From Annona cherimola (lineage: Eukaryota > Streptophyta > Magnoliopsida > Magnoliales > Annonaceae): DNA of 64,000 nt. The DNA is taken from assembly GCA_030490835.1 (NCBI GenBank), contig CM059972.1, positions 5,052,264 to 5,116,263 on the forward strand. The letters are read 5' to 3'. The position numbers and the translations under genes are program-made. How positions within the stretch are numbered: position 1 is the stretch's first letter; each line of letters starts with the position of its first letter. The notes beneath the pieces were generated by a model. The model ran no database searches. It had not been told where the DNA came from and saw only the letters and a list, made by a program, of their open reading frames with translations. Below, one piece after another: positions 34,441-46,400 of the stretch.

Positions 34441-34952
34441 CCTGCCATACTTCATATTTTTTATTTTTATATCCTTAAACAAAAAACAAAATACAAAACA
34501 CATTAGTAGCTAAAACTTACTCAAATTGTGTTGCTAATCATCAAAACACATGCTTGGGATATTTTGTATTTGATTTTATCAATTGTTTCCAACAATGATG
34601 AGAAGTAAAAAAGATAAAGTTATAATATATGGGTTAGTAGTGTGGGTTACTGTATAGAAATGATTGAAATATAGAGTAATTGTATAAGAAAATGTGAAAA
34701 AATAGTTTAAAAATATGATAGTCGTGAAGAATGAAAAGTTTTAGATTGAAAAGTTTTAACTTATTTTCTAATGACTAAGACGCATCACTGTAGATATTAA
34801 AATAAAGATTACATTTACACCTTGATATAATTTTCTAAATATTTCTCAAATTAAGTTAAAATCCTAGTCAAGTTGTTAACAGCCTCAGCCTAACTCAACA
34901 TTAGTGCGAAATTGGGTATGTTTAGAAATCAAACATAATATTTTTAAATTTA

Positions 34953-35245
34953 GGGTATGTTTAGAAAATTATAAAACTTTCAAAAGAAAAATTTTTAGTA
35001 CAAAAGTTCTTGGATTGAGAGAAAATGATGTTATGAAAGAGGTAATGACGAGGACTAAAAAGAATGAAATTAAAATTGATAAGTTAATTATATAAGTAAT
35101 TGTGTAAAAATGGTTAAAAATTAGGATAATTATATAAAAATGTGGAAAAATATTAAAAATTAGGATAGTTGCGAAGATTTGAAAGTTTTAAATTGAAAAA
35201 TTTTTATTTGAAAAGTTTTGATGATAAACAAACATGCATTTAATG
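34953..35245. mobile_element. Tourist-like MITE, unit B copy
   Basis: Counterpart of 17456-17775: GGGTATGTTTAGAAAATTAT at the left and AAACAAACATGCATTTA at the right. It lies at the head of unit B, just past the duplication junction. Confidence 0.55.
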
Positions 35246-35574
35246 TTTACCTTTATTGGTTTTACTATTGCGAGAAAAGAGAATAACAAAATAAAAAGTG
35301 ATTGAAGAAGAGATAAAAATGAGGTTGCCGACATTGGTGAACTGAGTTCTATTCAAATGAAAGAAATACGAAGAAAGAAATTTCTATATTTTAATTAGTG
35401 TCTTAGGTATTATAAATTTAGTTTCTAATCCATGTCTTAAAATAAAATTTCAAAATTGCAACAACGTTCATGAGTTGTTGCTTCTACAGTAGAAGTGTAA
35501 TCACAGATCAATGCGTTAACCGGTATATTCAACCAACATTTTAACATAAAAAAATATAGTAATATTAAGGGTTG

Positions 35575-36010
35575 CTATCTTCTCAGACCGGTTTGAGATG
35601 GGTCTCAGATAGCCCCATCTCAGACTACTCTTAAATGCAATTTTTTAAATATTTTTTTGAATTTTTTTTAATAAAGTTGTAATTGGAGGTATATATTATC
35701 CATAAATTAAGTTTTATCATTTTTGAATATACGTATATATTTATTTTGCATTTTTCATTATAAAGGTGGTGTTATGATTTTATACAATGGACCGGCGTAT
35801 GTATTTATTTTGCATTTCTAAACATAGAGGTAGTGTTATCATTTTAAACACAGGAGTGAAAATGACTATAATATCGTTTGTTTAAAAATATAAAATAAAT
35901 ATAAAATAGTAAATTTATAGATAGCATATACTTAAATTAATAATTTCATTGAATTTTTTTTAAAAAATAATAAAAATGGGTGTCATTACTGATTACAGCT
36001 TGTAAATGAT
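35575..36010. repeat. Foldback-related repeat upstream of GH51 copy B
   Basis: Begins TCTTCTCAGACCGGTTTGAG, like 18116-18370 but longer at the right, where copy A has lost about 350 bp (or B gained them). It contains repeated 'gtatttattttgcattt' words. Confidence 0.45.
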
Positions 36011-36255
36011 CATCGTGCTACCAAGCTTAGATGACTAATTTTGCTACTGTAAAAACGGGGGGCGAATCGAGTATTTCATTGATTTGAAAGGTTTTAGTCA
36101 TGCAAAAACGCCTTGCGCAGCAAACGCCAATTTTGAGGTGATCTACGCGTGCGCGTAAAGATATGTCTTCGCCGAAGAAATGTCGATTTCTATCCAATTC
36201 GATCCTGTTAAGCTACGCACCAAGCCACCGGTGGCGTAGTTTAGAATTCTGCCTC

Positions 36256-36305
36256 AGGCGGACATAAATAACGGAAAACGCCCAGCTCCTCCCACTCTCC
36301 CGCCT
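36256..36305 (+). promoter_or_regulatory. Putative core promoter of GH51 copy B
   Basis: CATAAATAAC (about 36263-36272) is a TATA-like box, changed by one base from copy A and followed by the same CCCAGCTCCTCCCACTCTCC leader. The start site is inferred. Confidence 0.5.
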
Positions 36306-36400
36306 ATTTGCTTCTCACACTGCCTCCGCCGCACACTCTCCCAAAATTCTATTACATTCCTCAAAAGATCCCATTTTTTTTTTTCCTTTTTTCGTTCGAG
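36300..36400 (+). other. Untranslated exon 1 of GH51 copy B
   Basis: Ends in TTCGTTCGAG at 36400 before the donor GTAATTTCG, with the acceptor at 37451-37453 (CAG). This gives the same leader organisation as copy A. The exon start is inferred. Confidence 0.6.
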
Positions 36401-37453
36401 GTAATTTCGATCTCTCTATTTCTGCTCTCAGTCCTCGAATTGAAATCATTGTCTTACCCCCCCTTCTTCCGACTGAAATCGCTTGAATTCTGATATTCTT
36501 TTTTCGAATATTCTATTCGTTCAATATAGTTTCGGATATTTTCTGCTTCTGTTTCTCGATTTTTAACGAACGGAAATGGTTATCCTAATCTACGGTTTTT
36601 GGTGCTGGAACCTACGTCTTTTTTATTACAACGGAGAGAGAAGTAGAGCTGGCTTTTCGTTATCTGCGCCCTGCGGTACTCCATGCCGAAACTGGAAACA
36701 AATCTCTTACCCAACGTTTAGCTGCAGATCGTTTCCAGGCTTCCAGTACCAGCGCTGAAACGGTAGTCCGCTGTAGTATGCGAAGTTCTGTTCCCTGCAT
36801 TATTCAGAGTTCAAGACTCCATAGCCGGCTTTTTTTTTTTTTTTCTTGGCATTCTTACCTGCTCTGTTTCTCCGTGGTGGGTTCTTGGATTCCGAAATCA
36901 TCGTGGGTGTGGGCCCAATGGACGGATAGTCCTGATCGGCTGACGTGGCACCGCAGCTACACTGGAAGCTGACTGGAGAAGAGTCGGCACTGGCACGGGA
37001 TTTTGCTGGCCGCCTGCCAGTGTAAAATTCTTCTCATACAAGTACCCCGTACAGGTGGGGGCCCACAGACCGTATGCAAGCCCGTGTTGGGAGCATCCCA
37101 ATTGTTTGTAAGATGAGTACTGCCATGCACTGTGGGGCCCACATGGTGAGCAGATGGCACTATGCTTTTCCCCGCTGCTCCTGTTCTTTGACACCAAAAT
37201 ACCATCTCTGTCTTCTCTAATTCACTTTCGTGTTATTTCTGGACTTGGCTTGCATTTTTTGGTGAATTAGTGTTTCTCGGCTTCATTTTCTTGTCACTCA
37301 TGTAATTAGTTCCTGGCTCATGAATCAATGATGTATATGTTGGTAGGAGGATGTAATTGGTGTCTGTTGCTGGCTTGCCGCCCTGTTTTTTCTTTCTTGT
37401 TCTTTTTCCCCTTCAGTTAATTGATATGTGATATTTCTATATCTACTCTGCAG
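36401..37453 (+). promoter_or_regulatory. Leader intron of GH51 copy B with GGGCCCA cluster
   Basis: A 1.05-kb 5' UTR intron that keeps three GGGCCCA motifs (about 36911, 37056, 37134) and the ACGTGGC box (36943-36949) found in copy A. It also carries an extra segment near 37075-37100 that A lacks. Conservation of the motif set in both paralogs is compatible with a regulatory role, but a recent duplication would keep it anyway. Confidence 0.5.
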
Positions 37454-37483
37454 TTACGCTAAGGGTGGATGTGGTGAGGCAAA

Positions 37484-40400
37484 ATGGGTTGTCGCTTTGG
37501 GTCAAATACCATTCTGTTCTATGCTTCTCTTGCACTTTGTGCTTTGTGTCAGCACTTCGTTTATGGAGTAGGCATAGACCAGGCTGCAACACTAATTGTT
37601 GATGCTTCGGGGAAATCTTCGCGGCCAATACCTGATGCATTGTTTGGTATATTTTTTGAGGTGAAATCTAGTTCTATATAGCATGTTTTTACCAATTTCC
37701 GTAGGGGGCGATGCTTCTGTATTGTTTTATTGTGAGTGGCATCATTTCTGGACTCCTTTTCTCATCCTCGAAGAGGAGCATCATTAGTTGCTCATGATAA
37801 CTCTTGGAACTCTGCAGGAAGAGTGTTTTGTCAGCTGAAGGATCTTCCTGGTTTCCTTTTATCTTTATCAATTTGTCTATTTTTTGTGATTGTACTATCA
37901 TAGAGTAGATAGTTGCAGTACGAAACAAATTATCATAGGTTAAATCGCACCATGTTGTTGCAGGAGATTAACTATGCTGGTGCTGGTGGGATATGGGCTG
38001 AACTTGTGAGCAACAGAGGTAATTTTGAATTCTAAGATGTGATATCCAGGCGGGTAGCATGCAGAATTGTCCAGATCCCAGATTCCATGGGTAAATTGGA
38101 AAAATGCATTCTGCACCAAACAGCTAAATACATCCCCCTCTCAGGATAATTTTTAGATTATGCAGTAGCTTAATTCCTATTGCCTTTGGTCTATAGATTG
38201 ATGCGCATATGCAAATTCATATTCAGGTTTTGAAGCTGGGGGCCCTAACACACCATCAAACATTGATCCTTGGTCTATAATTGGAAGTGATTCTCTCATC
38301 ATAGTATCAACTGACCGCTCTTCACCATTCACTCGTAACAAGGTGGCACTTCGAATGGATGTCCTGTGTGATAAGACAGGCTCAAATATCTGTCCACCTA
38401 GTGGAGTTGGAATTTATAATCCTGGGCACTGGGGCATGGTATGACATGATGAATTTTGTATAGCAAAATGATTCTACTTTATTTCAGCAGAATGACGAAG
38501 GTGGTTACTTTGAGTCCTCATTTTCTGAATTGAATTATACCATGAGATAAAACTGTTAGTTCGGCATGCAATTTTCATAAATGTTCATTGCAGATCCATT
38601 ACACAAGTTTTAGAATGGATGGTTCTTGGCCTTTATTCGTCTCAGGGTGAAGAATGCCAGAATGTAATTGCATCTTGCGGATGAATTTTTACACCCATTT
38701 TGGGTTACACCCTCATAGAATCTTGAGAAAGACTGCCTTGTCATTACTGCATTTTAGCATTTTCCTACGTCAGGAGCAAAACTAGACTGTATCACTTTTT
38801 CTTATTGAATTTGGATTTTTTAGTTAATTTTCTTTCGATACGATGCATTGGTATTCATCCATTCTGTTATCTGCCAGAACATTGAACAGGGGAAGAAGTA
38901 TAAGGTAGTTCTGCATGTCCGGTCAACTGACTCTGTGAGTTTGTCCATTTCTCTCACAAGCTCCAATGGATCACAAGAACTAGCCACCAGATATATTACG
39001 TGAGTATGCATTTTGGATTTTTATTTTGATCATTATCATCGTGGTCCTTTCTTGGATATTGTCTTTAGCTCCAAGAATCCTATATAGCCTTGGAGATTGG
39101 ATAATCCTTGTTGAGTTCTTTAGTAAGATGGCTAGTCGGCATTATCCCTAGTCTAACCTGGTTTGTGTTGGTCCCTAGTGTTATTTTGATGTCATTGTCC
39201 CTAGTCCTTTATATCGAGTAATTGGAGTTAAGGCACATGGATCTCAACAAGCCATTCGGCTATATTGTGGTCTTTAACGTAGAGAAGTGCCACCGGGGCT
39301 CTACCCTAGTGGTCTGTGCATTGTTTGCCAAAGCAGCTGCACGGGTTCGAATCCTCACCAGTGCATGTGGGTGTTGCATTTCCCTTGGTAATAGGGGTTT
39401 ACAGATTTCCCCCTTTCTTTGGCGATATTTACAAAAAATCTTTCCATGGTGTGATGGTGTGAAATGTACTTTTTTTTTTTTTTCGCAAAAGGGTGTGAAA
39501 GGTACTTGATTTTAATATCAGATATTACAGTGTATATATACCAAGTGAAAAAAATATAGCAAAGTCGAATACTGGATGCCAGTATGATTGATCCTCTTGT
39601 CATCCATGCTTTGGACTGACAATCAGAATGTGAAACCTTCATTGGCATCGTGAAATTGTTTGTTATGCCATCACCATCATCTGCATTGATACTGGAAATA
39701 GACTATCATGGAGCTTGAAGTTTTTAGTTTAGGGTATATTTGACTACACTTAATACTTTTTAATATGAAACTTTTACTCTCCACGACTATCCTATTTTTA
39801 ATTTTTTCATATTTTCTTATACAACTATCCTATTTTTCAATCATTCTATACAACTACCCGTACAACTAACCTATCTATTTTAACTTCATTCTCTTTACTC
39901 CTATCATATCAGATCATTTTCTTCTATTTCAAAAGTTTTTACATCCAAAATGTTTCTTTCAAAAGTTTTATCACTCCCAAACACACCCTTAGTTTTTCTA
40001 ACTCAAGGCTGCAAATGAGGTAAGGGGAAGTCCTAAAAGGACCTGGATGGAGATTATTGATAAGAAATGTGTATTTATGGTCTAATACAGGATTTGGTCT
40101 GTGATAGAGCAGAAACAGCTTGAGGTTCATTTGACTTGCTTCAACTAGTTGGGATAGAGTAGGAGAAAATTTGAAATCAGATTATTACTTCTGAGTCTAT
40201 TCTAATTATGTTCTTCTAGCAGAACTGCTGCATCAGACCTTTCAAATTGGACAAGGATGGATCTTCTTTTAGAAGCAAAACAGACGGATCATAATGCAAG
40301 ACTTCAAATAACTACCAGTAACAAAGGAACTATTTGGCTTGACCAAGTGTCCGCTATGCCTGTGGATACATTCAAGGTAATTATTCTTTCTAGATTCCAA

Positions 40401-43400
40401 AAATTTTATTTACTGACAACCCTGAATCATGTGAATGAATTAATGCAGCTTCTATAAATTCATCCACTAAAATTTGGAGGATCTTATCTGGAATGACCAC
40501 AGTTAAACTACTCTCGTAGACCTTGGGCAGTATTATTAATCAGGGTTTCCCCTGTACAAGTGAGCTTCACTTATGCTTTCCATAAGCCAAAGATTATATG
40601 ATTCCTAGTTCTTGGAAATTTTCTTTTTTCCACAGGGGCATGGTTTCAGAAATGAGCTTGTTTCCATGCTTGCAGATCTAAAACCTCAGTTTATAAGGTT
40701 TCCAGGTACTAATCTTAACTCCAGTGCAATGGTTGCATGTATTTAGCAAGAAAATGAAGTACAAATAACTGCTATGCTTTGTTAAACTCTAAACCTGGCT
40801 GTCATAATAGACTGAAATACAAGCCTATTTAATTAGGAACTCAGAGCTCATCTCAATCAAATAAATCAAACAGGCCATGCCTATGAATCTTTAAGACTTC
40901 TCTAAACTGTTGGTGTGAGATGCAGGACTCATGAGAATACAATAAAAAATGCATACTTTTGAAATATACTGCTTGTATAGATAAATGATTATATAAGGCT
41001 CATCATATTCTAATTTTTAGTGGATTGGTTGAAGTAATTTTCATAATTTACATGATTTTATATTTTTAAATAGCATAGCTTGTACAGGCATTTAATAAAA
41101 ATAGTTTTATGTACTGTAATTAAATGGATAGTGTTGAAAAAGATGGTTGGATCAAATTTCTCTCATCGTTGGGTGGGTTACAATTAGGGGTGCAACTCAG
41201 GTCGGGTTATACTGGGTTTGAGTGAACCCAAACCCTAAGAATGTAATTCGGGTTCGGGTCGGGTTCGCATTGGTTTTGGTTTGGTTTCGGGTTAGAATTC
41301 GGGTTATCAATAAACTATTTTTTTCCAAATTCAGTTGTAATCTAAAAGAAAATTATTGAAATATACATACGTGTGTTTATGAAGTCAAGCCTCACGCTGA
41401 ATTCTACAAGATACTTTCAAAGAATTTTGCAACATCATGCTGAATTCTGCAATATTCTTTGAATGAACTTTGCAAGCAATTTTTCAGCACCCTATAGACA
41501 CAAATAAATGACAAATTAGTTAGTTTTATGACTAGTTGGTCATTTCTATTTAATAGCTAATGGAAATGACTCAAGTATACCAAATAGAAAATGAACATAT
41601 CATACCAACTTTGTAGTTGAAACTAAACATTATCGTACAAATTGCTGAAATTGAATTCAAACTGAATATTTATCATACAAATTGCTAAAGTAAAAAATGA
41701 CCACTTGTCATACCAATAAACTTAAAATATGAATCAAATTTATACTATAATCTGAAATTCAAACTAACAGATTTCTCATACTAATAGAAAGCATAATATG
41801 AAATAGATTTATCATGTCGACTCAAATTCAAACATAATCACATAACAGTTATTCAAAGTAACTAAATCTAAATACATTAAGCATAATGGTTCAACATTCC
41901 AATCTAATTTAAGTGCAATCCAAATTTAAAATGACAATATAAAAAAATCTCAAGTTTAAATAAGTTTATATCTACTTTTAAACAAATTCAAATTTCAAAT
42001 GAGTTCATGTCTCCAAAGTTTCCAAAAAAACTAAAAAACTATTCGAAGACTTCCAAGTAATTTCTCCCTTGATTTTCATCTACATTTCTAATGTCAAGTT
42101 CTTTCTCCTCGATTTACATATTTGAAAATAATATGCATCAACCGAGACGAAAAAATACATGCAACTGTTAACAATAAGAAGATAATAATTATAAAAAATC
42201 ATCCTAGAAATTAAATTACCTCAAGCATGCTTTGGTAATGAAGAACAGGTGATTTGTCTGAATTAGAGTTAGTAATGCCTAAAACATGTATATATATATT
42301 AATATTACAAAAAAACATGTATAATTGATGAAAAATTTATATAAACTACACCGGGTTTGGACCGGGTCGGGTTTTGGTACCGGGTTGGTGTGAACCCGGT
42401 TTTGGTTTCGGGTTTCTACGGGTCGGATTGAAACCGGGTCTATTTTGAAAAAATCTTAAAAACAAAACCCATTTTTGGTTTTGATACCGGGTCGGGTCGG
42501 GCGGGTTCGGACTGACCCGGTACCAAGTTGCACCCCTAGTTACAATGGAGACATTTCATAGAGCTACTTTGATGATATTGCTCCTTTCTCATTGTTATAT
42601 ATAATAACTGAATAACCACTCCAACGAAAAATCTTCCATTTTTGACTACTATGAATGAATAGATGAAATCAAATATGATTATCATCCTCATCACTGCTTG
42701 TTTTGTTGCCCAATGATATTCTCAATAGGAAACTTCTGTGGGCTCAAAACTAGAATGATTTGAGAGTGAACATGTGACCTTCAAATTTCACATGGATCTT
42801 TAATTAAAAATTTAGATAATTTAATCAAAACTATTATTCTCAAGGTATTTATCTATGTAATGTTACTCTCTATCTAAAGAATTTGTTGATTAGCTTGGTC
42901 TTAATGCTTTCACTCCGCTTTTATCTCTCTCTTTTTTTTTTGTTGGACTCTGCTTTTATCTTTGTATTAGCAGTTTTAGGAGAAAACTTCTGGGATTTTA
43001 AACGCCATAATGAAATCCATTCTTTGTCCCTTCATTCTAGGTGGATGTTTTGTTGAAGGCGAGTGGCTACGAAATGCATTCCGTTGGAGAGAAACAATTG
43101 GTCCATGGGAAGAGAGGCCAGGACATTTTGGTGATGTTTGGATGTACTGGACGGATGATGGACTTGGATATTTTGAATTCCTCCAAGTATGTTTATCAAT
43201 GGATTCTCTATTTGAAGAATTTTGATTAATTCACAAGTAACTTCTACAATTTGCTTGTTGTAGCTTGCGGAGGACCTTGGTGCACGGCCAATATGGGTCT
43301 TCAATAACGGTACTCAATCATTTCTTTTCTCAGTCTTTAATGTGCTTCTGTGATATCTGTCATCAGCATAATTGAATGGCAGATGACATGTGTCATGTGC

Positions 43401-46400
43401 AAAGCTGAGGGTTTGAAACCTAATATTGTCCTTGAGATGCTCTCTTTTATCCTTCAATGTCACAGGAATCAGCCATAATGACCAGGTGTCTACAGCCAGT
43501 GTGTTACCTTTTGTTAAGGTATGTCTTGAGTTTTTGTAGTTTCATTTTAGGCAATCATCTGTAAGGTCAATTGATTAGGATTTGTTAGGAATTTGTCATG
43601 ATGCTAACATTTTGCAGACTTTTGCGAGTACAAGTTCATTTTGTCCCATTCCTTTCCTCATTCCCATATGGCTCATTTCTTTCCCAAAAATCTGTCATTG
43701 AGACAACAGCCACATAGGTCAAATGGCGGATTGACCATGGATAGTACTCCTTAATGAATTTACTTAGTATTTTTTGTAACCATGATCATGCTTAAAACCA
43801 GAACTTATCCTCCGAGAAAAAAAATAGAATACTGACCAGAACTTGGCTTGTGAGAAACAGCTTCCTGAAAGAGAAAAAGTACAGAATAATGATATCACTC
43901 ATCAAATAAAATGGAGAATCTCCTTTTTTTTTTCCCTAGAAAGTCTGCGCTTATTAGAAGATTCATCAGCTTTTTTCTCAGTCTAATGAAGATATGGTGA
44001 ATAAGAAGATATTTCAAGAAAACTTAGGAAAGGAAAAAATTTCCTGTGTTGCTATGTGAAATTCAATAAATTAGGATTTGGGTTAGTTAAAATGTATCCA
44101 TCTTGCCTTATTTATTTTGATATTTGTTATGCAAGAACTTCAAATCTTCTCACTTGGCATGGCCTTTCTCTGTGTTCTTAAATAATGAAGAAACAAATTC
44201 AATTGTCTTCTTGTTAATTGAAAGTTGGTGCAAATCAGTCATCTGAAAAGATTTATTATTTCATTTTCTGCTAGTTGGTATACCACTAATCTCTCTCTTC
44301 CTACCTTATTGAGGATGACCTTGATATTTTCTTCGTCATGCTGTTGATTTTGAAATGTGGCCATACTATCTGCAATACCAAACAATTTTTTCTTTTCTTT
44401 TTTTTGTTTTTTTTTTAAAAAAGAAATGCATAACACATCTCACATTTGTCATCTGTTGCTCTAATTCAGGATGTTCTGGATAGTATTGAATTTGCTAGAG
44501 GTGATCCTAATTCAACATGGGGTTCTGTTCGAGCAGCCATGGGACACCCAGAACCATTTAAGCTGAACTATGTTGCAATCGGAAATGAAGATTGTGGGAA
44601 AAGGAATTATATTGGTATAAAGAGTAATTAAATTTTTTAACACTATATAAGAGTAGCAAAGTTAGTTTACTGATCAAGAGTGGTTGTGACCAAATCTTTA
44701 CTTTGAATTGAGCAGGAAATTACCTCAAGTTTTATTATGCTATAACTGATGCTTACCCAGACATCCAGATAATCTCAAACTGTGATGGGTCTTCTAGCCA
44801 GTTGGATCATCCAGCTCATATGTATGATTTTCATGTAAGAATATGCAAGCAGCCTTCTGGTGTTACATGCAAATTCTGTTGCTGTATTGGATGACCCAAC
44901 GAGATTCACAATTGACTGTATCTCTGCTTGGACAGATCTATACTTCTGCCAACAGCATGTTTTCTCGTGCTCATCAATTTGACCAAACTGCACGTACCAA
45001 CAAGGGTCCAAAGGTATGATGGTTATACAGTTTTCAGATTCACACCTTATATTATTTACTTACAAATTACAATGATGGCAACTGCCTCACTTCCGTGCCA
45101 GGCTTTTGTGAGTGAGTATGCTGTGACGGGGAAAGACGCAGGTACAGGAAGCCTTTTAGCAGCTCTAGCAGAAGGTGGATTCCTTATAGGGTTGGAAAAA
45201 AACAGGTATCTAATTTTTTTATCTTCAATTTGCAGGCATGTAATCTGCTTAGTGTCTTAGCTGCTAACCAACACGTGTTTCTGTCTTTTCGCTTGGTACA
45301 TGTGAATTGCATGCAGTTGTGCAGATGCATGAGTTTATGTTTTTTGCTTGGTTTTTGAACTTTTGACACTGTTTTAGGAATTGATTCTCCAAAAATGGCA
45401 TGAATTCATGTTTTTTGCTTGGTTTTTGAACTTTTGACACTGTTTTAGGAACTGATTCTCCAAAAATGGGTTTAACACTGTTTTAGGAACTAACTCTCCA
45501 AAAATGGGTAATATACCCATAGCTTGGTTCAAGTCAATTGACTTTGCTTGAGTTCTGGTAGGTCCTTTGGAAATCCTGGTTCGGGATTAGCAATGGAATG
45601 ATCAACCAGATTTAAAATCGGATTGGGCTCAAGTATATATTGCAAATCTTATGTGGTTATCCTGGTCCTTCAGCTGTGTCTGGAATATTCATGAGATACA
45701 TTGTTTCATAACTCATACAAAAGTTCTTTCTTGAAAATATTCCTGTAAATTGAATAGTTACATACTAAGTTGTGTGAATTTAGAGCAAATGTTTCTAAGC
45801 AAACATCAACATTTATGCAATGTTGATGGCTTTCTGCACTGGAGTTTAGCCTGTGTTTGGTTGGCACGGAAGTGCTATAAACTCCATGAAATACAAAAGG
45901 GTGTAAAAAAATCTCTTTTTTATGCTCTTTGTGTTGATGTGCTGCGCCCTCATTACTATGTATATTTCTCCCAGGACATATTTATTTCATTTTTACTTGA
46001 TTTGATGGTTGATGTTGCTCAAATCCTGCTAACATCATCACTCTTCCTTTTATAATTTTTTTATGAACACCATGTTTTTTTCCCACCTTTATGTCTATTT
46101 TACCTTTATCCATGCAAAGGCTTTGTTATTTTAATCTATTTCTTATAAATTAATACAAAGTGACAAAACTCATTGCTGTCTTTCACGACAGTGATGTTGT
46201 TGAGATGGCAAGCTATGCACCCCTTTTTGTGAACATCAATGACCGCAGGTATCCTGCTCTTTCTTTCTTTCTGATAGTTTTTTATTTGTTTGGCTGTTCA
46301 TTTTAGCTGCCTGCCCATCCTTGCTGCCTACTTTTTTTTGAAACCCAAGGACATATAGGATCCACCCATGGAAACTTTTGCAATAGTCGCATGTTGGATC

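Larger units (their letters stand above)
32918..34594 (+). mobile_element. Solo LTR (1677 bp) nested in the Tourist-like MITE
   Basis: Starts TGTTGG and ends CCAACA, with an exact 5-bp target duplication ATGAT on each side (32913-32917 and 34595-34599). TG...CA ends, the 5-bp duplication, a TATA box (CTATATATAG, 33571-33580) and the absence of gag, protease, reverse transcriptase or integrase indicate a solo LTR, presumably left by recombination between two LTRs. The interior carries GTCGACTT minisatellite clusters. Long frames on both strands here are translations of that repeat. Confidence 0.85.
32830..34765. mobile_element. Tourist-like MITE split by an LTR insertion
   Basis: The left part (32830-32917) begins GGGTGTGTTTGAGAATG and reads into ATATGATAAGGGTAATGAT; the right part (34595 to about 34765) resumes with ATGATGAGAAGTAAAAAAG and continues to AAAGTTTTAACTT. 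Joined, they follow the order of the 14.5-kb MITE. Unit B lacks the whole insertion (flank continuous near 50930). The right terminal repeat is decayed. Confidence 0.75.
17412..34916 (+). repeat. Segmental tandem duplication, unit A
   Basis: Unit A begins at about 17412 ('aaatcaaacata.tatttttaaattta.ggtatg') and ends at about 34916 ('taacagcctcagcctaactcaacattag'). The same left and right sequences bound unit B, and the end of A runs directly into the start of B, so the copies are head to tail. Homology is continuous through the leader, exons, introns and about 2-3 kb of 3' flank, interrupted only by later insertions. Unit A is longer because of a repeat array, a Mutator-like MITE, a Tourist-like MITE and a solo LTR in its 3' flank. 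Confidence 0.9.

Noticed and set aside
39320..39360. tRNA gene, because of A-box and B-box sequences
   Set aside because: No cloverleaf can be completed, and the body and A-run tail identify a SINE. The same applies to the B boxes at about 8.79, 27.93 and 63.14 kb.
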